This document shows, piece by piece, positions 56,930 to 64,000 of a DNA stretch of 64,000 bases. The translations under genes and the position numbers were made by a program. The DNA comes from Facklamia hominis CCUG 36813 (lineage in GTDB: Bacteria > Bacillota > Bacilli > Lactobacillales > Aerococcaceae), in the NCBI RefSeq assembly GCF_000301035.1, contig NZ_JH932292.1, forward strand, positions 520,782-584,781. The letters are read 5' to 3'. Numbering within the stretch: the first letter of the stretch is position 1; each line of letters starts with the position of its first letter. The notes under the pieces were generated by a model, which saw only the letters and a list, made by a program, of their open reading frames with translations, did no database searches and was not told where the DNA came from.

Positions 56930-56971
56930 AGTCTTCGCTTCTCTAGCCAACCTAGTAACTAACCGAAGACT
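56930..56971. terminator. Possible pflA terminator hairpin
   Basis: AGTCTTCG and CGAAGACT (56930-56937, 56964-56971) can pair over 8 bp; the following U-tract is poor. The remaining gap to 57092 shows nothing recognisable. Confidence 0.35.
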
Positions 56972-57091
56972 CCATGTGATCCTCATATTATGAAAAAGCA
57001 AAGTACTTTATCATTAATTTTGTAATTGAGTGGCAGCCTATTTAATATCATAAAAGTATTAAAGGTCCTGCATATACACCCTGCTATCGTA

Positions 57092-57862
57092 TTAATCTTC
57101 CAAATAAGCTTGATAGCGGTCCACTTCTAAGATCGTTTGTGCATTTTTTACACGCTCTTCAGTAGGAGGGTGTACACCCGCAAGACGATAAGGGATTCCT
57201 AAGGCTTGATATTTATAGACCCCCAATTCATGATAAGGCAAAATCTCAACTTTATGAACGTTCTTCAAAGTCTTAATATAATCACTTAAACGATGCAAGT
57301 ACTCATCATAATCAGTACGAGTCGGTACTAAAACATGTCGAATCCATACAGGAATCCGGTGATCTGATAAATAATTAGCCATCGCTAATACAGAAGAATT
57401 ACTCGCTCCAGTTAAAGCTAAATGTCCTTTAGGGTCGATATGTTTAATATCAAACAGAAGAAGATCCGTATATTGCATTAATTCTTCAAATTTAGAAAAG
57501 AAAGGTTCATCGTAAGTGAAAGGAGCCCCACAGGTATCAATCGTGGTATGAATCCCTGCCGCCTTGCATAATTTAAAATAAGCTAATAGAAAATCGACTT
57601 GTAATAGCGGCTCTCCACCACTCACTGTTACGCCCCCTTTTTGACCCCAAAAAGAACGGTAAGCCACAGCTTGATCAAACAATTCTTGCGGCGTATAAGG
57701 AGTTCCTCCTGTTAACTTCCAAGTATCTGGATTATGACAGAATTCACAACGTAATCGACAGCCTTGCATAAAAGTTACAAAACGAATACCGGGTCCATCA
57801 ACCGATCCAAAACTTTCCGTAGAATGGACATAGCCAATAACAGATGGTTCTTGCGAGGTCAC
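57092..57862 (-). CDS. pflA: Pyruvate formate-lyase activating enzyme
   Basis: A 256-residue radical-SAM activase that installs the glycyl radical on PflB. The cluster motif CRLRCEFC (CxxxCxxC) lies at about 35-42, preceded by DGPGIRFVTFMQG; SAM-binding VSGGEPLLQ follows. Length matches PflA. It starts 24 nt after pflB with AAAGGAGGAG upstream and is oxygen-sensitive by chemistry. Confidence 0.97.
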   Translation of the reverse strand: MTSQEPSVIGYVHSTESFGSVDGPGIRFVTFMQGCRLRCEFCHNPDTWKLTGGTPYTPQELFDQAVAYRSFWGQKGGVTVSGGEPLLQVDFLLAYFKLCKAAGIHTTIDTCGAPFTYDEPFFSKFEELMQYTDLLLFDIKHIDPKGHLALTGASNSSVLAMANYLSDHRIPVWIRHVLVPTRTDYDEYLHRLSDYIKTLKNVHKVEILPYHELGVYKYQALGIPYRLAGVHPPTEERVKNAQTILEVDRYQAYLED

Positions 57863-57886
57863 GTTTTCTCCTCCTTTCAGGTCTAG

Positions 57887-60139
57887 CTACATGGACGCAT
57901 GCATGGTCCGATTAATGACATCTAACTGTTGTTCACGCGTCAACTTAATAAAGTTAACTGCATAGCCAGAGACCCTAATCGTTAATTGTGGATACTCTTC
58001 CGGATGCTCCATAGCATCTAAGAGTGTATCTCGATTAAAGACATTAATGTTTAAGTGGTGTCCCCCCTCTAAGGAATATCCATCTAAAAGACTCACCAAA
58101 TTATCCTCTTGCATCGAATTATCTTTTCCTAAAGCCTTAGGGATAATGGAGAAGGTATTTGAAATACCATCCATGGCTTCCTTATATGGCATCTTCGATA
58201 CTGACAATAAGCTCGCCAAAGCGCCATGAGTATCTCGTCCGTGCATTGGATTAGCTCCAGGTGCAAAAGGTTCACCCGCACGACGACCATCAGGAGTATT
58301 TCCGGTCTTCTTACCGTAGACTACATTAGAAGTGATCGTTAAGATTGAAGTGGTATGAATTGCATTACGATATGTTTGATGTTTCTTAACTTTAGACATG
58401 AAGGTCTTCAATAATTGCACGCCAATTTGATCAGCGCGATCGTCATTGTTTCCATATTTAGGGAAGTCGCCTTCCGTTTCAAAATCAACAACAATACCAT
58501 TTTCATCACGAATCGTTTTTACTTTGGCATATTTAATAGCAGAAAGGGAATCGATCGCAACTGAGAAACCAGCAATTCCAGTTGCCATGGTACGAATCAC
58601 ATTCACATCATGCAAAGCCATTTCAAGACTTTCATATGAATACTTATCATGAGCATAGTGAATAATATTTAATGCATTAACATAGAGTTCAGCCAACCAA
58701 TCTAACATTTGGTCATATTTAACCATGACTTCCTCATAATCTAAATATTCTGAACTAATGCCTCGGTAGCTTGGCCCAACTTGGGCTTTCGATTTTTCAT
58801 CGATCCCACCATTGATCGCATAAAGTAAAGCCTTGGCAAGATTCGCTCGTGCCCCAAAGAACTGCATTTGTTTTCCAATGCGCATTGCCGATACACAACA
58901 AGCAATTCCATAGTCATCACCATATTCAGGGCGCATCACTTCATCATTTTCATATTGAATGGCCGATGTATCAATTGATACCCTCGCACAAAAGCGTTTA
59001 AAGTTTTCTGGTAATTTCGGTGACCATAAAACCGTTAAGTTAGGCTCAGGAGCAGGTCCTAAGTTAGATAAGGTATGTAAGAATCGGAAGGAATTCTTGG
59101 TTACTAATGGACGACCATCTAATCCCATTCCAGCAATTGATTCAGTGACCCAAGTTGGATCCCCCGAGAATAACTCATTGTATTCAGGTGTTCGCGCGAA
59201 CTTAACTAAACGTAACTTCATGACAAAGTGATCCACAATCTCTTGAGCAGATCGCTCATCTAATATTCCCCGTTGCAGATCGCGCTCAATATAGATATCT
59301 AAGAAGGTAGAGGTGCGACCTAAGGACATAGCAGCACCATTTTGTTGCTTAATCGCAGCTAAATAAGCTAAGTATACCCATTGAAATGCCTCTTGAGCAT
59401 TTTCTGCTGGCCGTCTTAAGTCAAAGCCATAGCTATCTCCAAGTTCCACTAATTCAGCCAGCGCTCGATACTGTTCAGAAACCTCTTCCCTTAAGCGCAT
59501 TACCTCTTCGCTCATATGCCCATCACCAACATTAGCGTATTGCTCAACTCGGTCAGCCATTAATCGATCCAAGCCATACAATGCTACCCGGCGATAGTCA
59601 CCAATAATCCGACCACGACCATAAGCATCCGGTAAACCAGTAATAATCCCAGAGTGGCGGGCAGCCCGCATTTCTGGTGTATATATATCGAACACCCCTT
59701 GATTATGGGTCTTACGTAAATGGTTAAAGGTATATTCTGTCTCCTTATCAATCTCATAGCCATAAGCTGCTAGTGAGGACTTTGCCATGCGAATCCCTCC
59801 AAAAGGATGCATGGGCCGCTTAAATGGTTGATCTGTTTGTAAACCAACAATCCGTTCTTTTGCCTGGTCCAAATATCCTGGGCCGTAGGAAGTAATCGTT
59901 GAGGCAATTTTGGTCTCCATATCTAAGACTCCGCCTGCTTGTCGTTCTTGCTTCGTCAAATCCATGACCTGGTCCCATAATTGGAAGGTATCAGGAGTGG
60001 CGCCTTCGAGGAAAGAGTCATCTCCCTCGTATAGTGTATAGTTAGCTACAATAAAATCACGCACATTAATTTCATCTTGCCAGCTTTGCCCCTTGAATCC
60101 TTCCCAAGCAGAGCTTACATTTGTCTTCGTCGTTTCCAT
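57887..60139 (-). CDS. pflB: Formate acetyltransferase (pyruvate formate-lyase)
   Basis: A 750-residue glycyl-radical enzyme converting pyruvate and CoA to acetyl-CoA and formate in anaerobic mixed-acid fermentation. The catalytic Cys pair is in GIACCVSAM and the radical Gly in RVSGYAVNF near the C-terminus. Length is typical. ATG follows AGAGGAGGACGATGATAA. The leader region upstream has a -10 TATAAT near 60210 and a GTGTGATAAAT motif. Confidence 0.97.
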   Translation of the reverse strand: METTKTNVSSAWEGFKGQSWQDEINVRDFIVANYTLYEGDDSFLEGATPDTFQLWDQVMDLTKQERQAGGVLDMETKIASTITSYGPGYLDQAKERIVGLQTDQPFKRPMHPFGGIRMAKSSLAAYGYEIDKETEYTFNHLRKTHNQGVFDIYTPEMRAARHSGIITGLPDAYGRGRIIGDYRRVALYGLDRLMADRVEQYANVGDGHMSEEVMRLREEVSEQYRALAELVELGDSYGFDLRRPAENAQEAFQWVYLAYLAAIKQQNGAAMSLGRTSTFLDIYIERDLQRGILDERSAQEIVDHFVMKLRLVKFARTPEYNELFSGDPTWVTESIAGMGLDGRPLVTKNSFRFLHTLSNLGPAPEPNLTVLWSPKLPENFKRFCARVSIDTSAIQYENDEVMRPEYGDDYGIACCVSAMRIGKQMQFFGARANLAKALLYAINGGIDEKSKAQVGPSYRGISSEYLDYEEVMVKYDQMLDWLAELYVNALNIIHYAHDKYSYESLEMALHDVNVIRTMATGIAGFSVAIDSLSAIKYAKVKTIRDENGIVVDFETEGDFPKYGNNDDRADQIGVQLLKTFMSKVKKHQTYRNAIHTTSILTITSNVVYGKKTGNTPDGRRAGEPFAPGANPMHGRDTHGALASLLSVSKMPYKEAMDGISNTFSIIPKALGKDNSMQEDNLVSLLDGYSLEGGHHLNINVFNRDTLLDAMEHPEEYPQLTIRVSGYAVNFIKLTREQQLDVINRTMHASM

Positions 60140-60203
60140 TTATCATCGTCCTCCTCTAAATAATAATCAATATTGTGAATATTTTAACGAATTTATTGAT
60201 ACA

Positions 60204-60231
60204 CATATTATATCTGAAAGTGTGATAAATA
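60204..60231 (-). promoter_or_regulatory. pflBA promoter region
   Basis: Minus-strand -10 TATAAT (about 60207-60212) without a good -35. ATTTATCACAC lies just upstream (about 60220-60231) where a -35-proximal activator would bind. The same 11-mer, inverted, occurs at the iron-type importer promoter. Confidence 0.45.
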
Positions 60232-60330
60232 GCTATAGTTTTTTTGATTTTGATACAGTTTTTACAATCTGTTTAAAGCGCATTTCTCGTTTCCAAACAA
60301 CTCCTTTATAACTCAGGAACTTTAGCTAAT

Positions 60331-60596
60331 AAAAAAAACGCCAAAGCGGCTCTTTTCAAAATATCTTAATCTCTCACATTCCTACAAATATCCTTTCCAT
60401 GTCAAGCTTTAAGCCTTCACCGCCCTAGTTACTACATAGCTAGGATATTTAACTGATGAAGTCGCCCTTCTCCATTCGTATCTTCATAAAGTTCTCTCAG
60501 CAAAAATCCCGCTTTAAGTTGACCCCCAATTTGGTCTTCCATGGTATGTGGCTATATCAGCGTACCATTTCTTTTCAACTAGTTATCAATTTATGA
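60331..60596 (-). other. Unassigned folded intergenic region ending in a U8 tract
   Basis: Between the SNF2 gene and pflB. On the minus strand it can form ATGGTA/TACCAT, an imperfect AACTTTATGAAG/CTTCATCAGTT hairpin, and AAATATCC/GGATATTT enclosing CCTAG/CTAGG and AAGC/GCTT. A terminator-like GCC/GGC hairpin with TTTTTTTT (60331-60356) follows. A 36-codon ORF (start 60542, MEDQIGGQLK) has no ribosome site. It could be a small RNA or a gene remnant. Confidence 0.4.
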
Positions 60597-63341
60597 TTAG
60601 CCTGTTTTCCTAGCTAAACGCTCACGTTCAATCTCAAAGACCTTCTTTTGTAATTCAGTTTCAGAAAGAACACTTTGATTTTGATGATCAAAAGCCTCTG
60701 AGACCACTGAATCTTGAGCGTAGTCCTCAAAAACCTGTGTTTTCCTTGCCAACAAATCCATCAGAGTCTCATCGATACTCTCTTGAGTTAACAGTCGATA
60801 AACCACCACATTCTTAGCCTGTCCCATCCGATAAACACGACCAATCGCTTGCTGTTCCGTTGAAGGCTTCCATTGGGGCTCGCAGAGAATGACAATATTG
60901 GCTGCTTGAATATTTAATCCCACACCACCAGCATCGATTTGACTCAATAAAATAGCGCCTTTATCAGCCGCTTCTAAACGATCAATTAGATCCTGTCTTT
61001 GACTGGCTGTTATATCTCCCGATATCATCCCAACCACTTTGTCTCCTAAATGATCTTCCAACTTTTCAAGCACCATTTTGAAAAAAGAAAAGATAATAAT
61101 CTTATCCCCATTCTCCAAGGCTTCTTCACAGATGGTACAAGTGCTATCAATCTTTTCCGAATGGCGACGATCAACTCCGGAAAAGCCGGCTCTGCGCATC
61201 CGCATCATTCCAGAAATCCCCATTCGAACTGCCTCATCGTAAAATGCCTGTTCCTCTTTTGAGAAATTAGACCAGCGTTCCACCATCTCAATCTCTGGCA
61301 ATTCTTTAAGAACATCGAGACGCTTGCGTCTTAAGTAGACAGTGGCCACCTTTTGCTTAAATTCTTGCGGGGCCTCATCCAACCAATCATTTTTAAAAGA
61401 GCCTTCAGTAAAGCTTAAATTTGGTTGCAGAATTGAGAGTAATTGCTTCATTTCAGATAAACGGTTTTCCAAAGGTGTTCCTGTCATAAAAAGATTATAG
61501 TCTGCTGAACGAGCCAATTGATAGGCATTCTTAGATCGCTGAGCATTCGGATTTTTAACATAGTGGGCTTCATCCACAATAACTAGGTCCGGTTTATAAT
61601 CCATCGACTCATTATTAAGGTGCTTACTCTGCTCATAATTCAACAATAAGACACCTCCTTGGTCCTGCCAAGCTTGGACAGCTGCTTTTCGATTGTTTCC
61701 TCGGTACAAAAAGCTTGCCATCCCCGTCCATTTGGCAATTTCGCGTTGCCAATTAGCTAAGATTGACAATGGAGCAAGCACAACATGGTGAGTCAGTCCT
61801 TGCAAATTCAGATGGTTGGCAATCGCCAAGGCCTGAATCGTCTTACCCAAACCCATCTCATCCCCCAACAGAATTTTCTTAAAGGTCAATGCATACTTCA
61901 CACCAAATTCTTGATAGGGTCTTAGAATCGCTCCAAATCCATCCGTTTCCAAAGAGAACTGCTTAACACGATCAACGATAATACTAGGAAGATCCCTATA
62001 ATCCTGATCTCCTCCGCCATTCAACCGGTCAATGACGGCGTAATAAGAAGATGATGATTTCTCAAAGTCTACCATTGCTTGCCAAGCATCCGCAGGCTCA
62101 ATCTTCAATGACTCCTCGAGCGACATCCCAATCAAAAGATCCACTTGTTTGAACAATTGCTGATATTTCTGCCCCAATTGTTTTTGCTCTTCAATGGGAA
62201 GTTGACTAGCTTGATAGGTATTATATGCTTGCTGCCAGAGCTTATCCAGAATCTCCTTACAGGAACGACAGAGCCGCTTTGAGGTAGTAAGATCCACAGG
62301 GTTTGACTTCTTCAGCTTCAAGTAGCGATAAAGACTCATTACCAACTGTTTTTCTTCTTCACTCATCTCTGATAAAGATAACTTTGGATAATAGGTCGCT
62401 ACCATTTGGTCCAGATACTGATCGATCTCTTGCTTTAAAGACTGACACTCATCCTGCGTCCATGCTAAGTATCTTGCCAAGCGATCCGCCTTAGTTTTCA
62501 AATCTCCCAAGCTCTCAATTTTTAACGAATGACAAGCCTCTTCGGGAATTTTCAATGAACTATAGACTCGAAAAAGGGTAATAGGTTGATCTAGAGCTTT
62601 TTGACGTCCCTTCTTTAACTTCACTTTTTGTATCATTTGTTGGATACGTCCTTCAATCCATTGCTGATCAAATTGTTGCATAAGACCATCAATTTTTTCT
62701 AAATAAGATTGAATCTGTAATAAAATTTGATCTCTAGCAGTAGATCGATAGTCTGATAATTCCAGCATAGCAAGATGAATAGCTGGGGCAGAATTTTTAA
62801 GAATTTCTTGATAATCCTTTGAATCCAAATCTGAATCAATTAAAGAGTTCGCCTGAGTTAATAAGGATTCCCACTCTACTTGATGGCCTTCGATCCATGC
62901 TTTATAGGCTGCTAACTGATGTTTTACGGACTTAGTCATAAAAAGACTCAACCATTTATTCCGGTCATTCTCGGACACAAATTCTAAAGCGATTTTCATC
63001 TGATTCAAAAAATTCTTCTGATCAGCAAGTAGAACTTGATGCTGTTCTTGGTAGCGAAGCACTGAGTCCAGACGCTTTACTAAAGATTGATATTGGGAAC
63101 TCACCGCTTCACCGTCTACCATTGGCCAACATTCCTCATTCCCTTGTGGGGGATCCACTTGCATATTAGCTAGTTTATCACGAGCGGTTATACTTAAAGG
63201 CGCTAAAAATATTTGATTATATTTCCTAAGCAAGTCATGAATTGGGGTCTTAAGTGAATTTAAAGTATACTTCTTATCCCCTTCTACAAGAGCCTCCAAT
63301 TGTCTTAACCTTTGATTCGCAATTGTTCGATCAATCTTCAT
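60597..63341 (-). CDS. SNF2-family DNA-dependent ATPase/helicase
   Basis: A 914-residue protein. The C-terminal half (about 470-885) is a complete SNF2 motor: GDEMGLGKT (493-501), DEAH (591-594), MTGTPLENRL, and GVGLNIQAANIVILCEP with QAIGRVYRMGQ. The first 470 residues are helical and charged with no recognised domain and only one CxxC (LCRSC). ATG 63341 follows AAGGAGGTGCCAG; the frame stays open 54 nt further. The type resembles HepA/YwqA-like SNF2 proteins, but no neighbour suggests a restriction or defence partner. Function is unknown. Confidence 0.88.
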   Translation of the reverse strand: MKIDRTIANQRLRQLEALVEGDKKYTLNSLKTPIHDLLRKYNQIFLAPLSITARDKLANMQVDPPQGNEECWPMVDGEAVSSQYQSLVKRLDSVLRYQEQHQVLLADQKNFLNQMKIALEFVSENDRNKWLSLFMTKSVKHQLAAYKAWIEGHQVEWESLLTQANSLIDSDLDSKDYQEILKNSAPAIHLAMLELSDYRSTARDQILLQIQSYLEKIDGLMQQFDQQWIEGRIQQMIQKVKLKKGRQKALDQPITLFRVYSSLKIPEEACHSLKIESLGDLKTKADRLARYLAWTQDECQSLKQEIDQYLDQMVATYYPKLSLSEMSEEEKQLVMSLYRYLKLKKSNPVDLTTSKRLCRSCKEILDKLWQQAYNTYQASQLPIEEQKQLGQKYQQLFKQVDLLIGMSLEESLKIEPADAWQAMVDFEKSSSSYYAVIDRLNGGGDQDYRDLPSIIVDRVKQFSLETDGFGAILRPYQEFGVKYALTFKKILLGDEMGLGKTIQALAIANHLNLQGLTHHVVLAPLSILANWQREIAKWTGMASFLYRGNNRKAAVQAWQDQGGVLLLNYEQSKHLNNESMDYKPDLVIVDEAHYVKNPNAQRSKNAYQLARSADYNLFMTGTPLENRLSEMKQLLSILQPNLSFTEGSFKNDWLDEAPQEFKQKVATVYLRRKRLDVLKELPEIEMVERWSNFSKEEQAFYDEAVRMGISGMMRMRRAGFSGVDRRHSEKIDSTCTICEEALENGDKIIIFSFFKMVLEKLEDHLGDKVVGMISGDITASQRQDLIDRLEAADKGAILLSQIDAGGVGLNIQAANIVILCEPQWKPSTEQQAIGRVYRMGQAKNVVVYRLLTQESIDETLMDLLARKTQVFEDYAQDSVVSEAFDHQNQSVLSETELQKKVFEIERERLARKTG

Positions 63342-63489
63342 CTGGCACCTCCTTATATCAATGACGGGATATCCTAATCGATTAATCCCTGACAATTCTC
63401 AACAAGAACATACCATAAAAGGCTAACAAGTTCGACCATTAGTTGCGAATAGCTCTAAAATGAATCCGTGAACTTATAAAAATTATTTC

Positions 63490-63530
63490 AAACAAAAACA
63501 CCTCAAGCACGCAAATTGCACGCTTGAGGT
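63490..63530 (-). terminator. Terminator of LPXTG protein gene
   Basis: ACCTCAAGC/GCTTGAGGT (63522-63530 with 63500-63508), extended by inner pairing, followed by GTTTTTGTTTG on the minus strand. The stretch 63342-63489 holds no clear gene. Confidence 0.85.
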
Positions 63531-63554
63531 ATCTTATCAAATTATACAGACAAA

Positions 63555-64000
63555 CTAGTATAGTTTATCAATAGACTTAGTAGAGTAATCAACCAATAAT
63601 AAGGTTAATCCCACCAAAATCAGTCCCAGGCTAATACTTAATAACACTGTCCTATTCTCACCAGTTTGAGGTAATTCTGGTTTGTCTGGAGTCAGTGGAA
63701 TCTCTGGTTGTGGGGGGACTGGAGGCGGAGTTTGAGGTGGAATAAACGTATTCCGAATTACAAATCCGTCCACAATATTCCCTTCAACCGTTGAATAATA
63801 ATCCGATACCAATGACTCACGTACCGTATAGTTGTAAGTCTGACCTTGGGGATCAATTTGATCGAGATCTTCCCATCGATAACTTGTTTGACCATTCAAT
63901 AATTGGATTTGGTCAATCACTTGATTATTTCGCAATAATTGAATGGTAATCGTTGGTTTGACCGTTGGTCCACCAGACCACACTTTTCTGACTTCTAAGT
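63555..64000 (-). CDS. LPXTG-anchored surface protein with Cna_B-type repeat, partial
   Basis: The last 147 residues of a longer protein; the frame is open to the window edge. Visible are a Cna_B-like beta domain (VWSGGPTVKPTITIQLLRNN, then YRWEDLDQ and NYTVRES), a proline-rich spacer (about PPQTPPPVPPQPEIPLTP), the sortase motif LPQTG, a hydrophobic helix and a short tail STKSIDKLY. The tail is less basic than usual for sortase substrates. Cna_B domains are stalk units of adhesins and pilins; the functional head lies outside the window. Confidence 0.88.
   Translation of the reverse strand, partial: LEVRKVWSGGPTVKPTITIQLLRNNQVIDQIQLLNGQTSYRWEDLDQIDPQGQTYNYTVRESLVSDYYSTVEGNIVDGFVIRNTFIPPQTPPPVPPQPEIPLTPDKPELPQTGENRTVLLSISLGLILVGLTLLLVDYSTKSIDKLY

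Noticed and set aside
60140..60190. Rex operator TTGTGA-N6-TCACAA upstream of pflB
   Set aside because: One half-site TTGTGA is present (ATTGTGAATATTTTAAC) but the second half is absent.
60435..60542. 36-codon ORF MEDQIGGQLK... as a real small protein
   Set aside because: No ribosome site precedes the ATG, and the DNA is explained equally well by nested hairpins; kept only as an open question.
1..64000. CRISPR array, prophage, insertion sequence, integrative element or tRNA/rRNA genes
   Set aside because: No regular spaced repeats, transposase, integrase or phage genes, and no tRNA cloverleaf were found; the gene content is ordinary core chromosome.

Overview
The window looks like the chromosome of a low-GC Gram-positive in the order Lactobacillales. 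A family such as Aerococcaceae (Facklamia-like) would fit, but that placing is inference. The evidence is a set of Firmicute markers in typical synteny: lexA; phoH-pgpH-ybeY-dgkA-era-recO-glyQS-obg; gpsB-rnpB-ypsC-type methyltransferase; rel-dtd; rsmE-prmA-DUF3013-like. There is also a type B RNase P RNA, T-box leaders, AAGGAGG ribosome binding sites and an LPXTG surface protein. Nearly all genes lie on the minus strand. I see no prophage, insertion sequence, CRISPR array, rRNA or tRNA.

Layout. 0-2.3 kb: a heterodimeric ABC exporter pair, the second half cut by the window edge. 2.4-3.4 kb: yneF and lexA with its SOS box. 3.4-19.5 kb: a dense minus-strand core block (apt, recJ, rnz, an OatA-like acyltransferase, obg, glyS, glyQ, recO, era, dgkA, ybeY, pgpH, phoH) for DNA repair, ribosome maturation, glycyl-tRNA charging and c-di-AMP turnover. 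19.6-24.8 kb: rpsU, a Fur-family regulator, the PPDK regulatory protein, an iron/cobalamin-type ABC importer and a Crp/Fnr regulator. 25.1-28.9 kb: a second heterodimeric ABC exporter behind a short leader peptide and a terminator. 29-45.5 kb: an arginine/peptide block: T-box-controlled argS, M42 aminopeptidase, OppA, a secreted C69 dipeptidase, the arginine deiminase operon arcA-arcB-arcD-arcT-arcC, and T-box-controlled hisS-aspS. 45.8-56.7 kb: a cell-wall amidase, rel-dtd, deoC-rsmE-prmA, gpsB, rnpB, an rRNA methyltransferase, an RNase H-like protein and a TPR-like protein. 57-60.1 kb: pyruvate formate-lyase and its activase. 60.6-64 kb: an orphan SNF2 helicase and the C-terminus of an LPXTG protein.

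How it fits together. Peptide uptake and hydrolysis (OppA, C69, M42, ArcT) would feed arginine into the deiminase pathway for ATP and ammonia. The Crp/Fnr regulator and a cre-like box upstream of arcA fit anaerobic and carbon control. pflBA fits mixed-acid fermentation.

The most interesting signals are non-coding: (i) a promoter, 23-codon leader peptide, antiterminator and terminator upstream of the second exporter; (ii) two diverged copies of a folded RNA-like element, near 50.1 and 56.8 kb, whose stems appear to covary; (iii) a hisS-aspS T-box whose specifier reads GACAC, so both GAC (Asp) and CAC (His) are available; (iv) an atypical attenuator upstream of glyQ; (v) an unexplained folded stretch at 60.33-60.60 kb.
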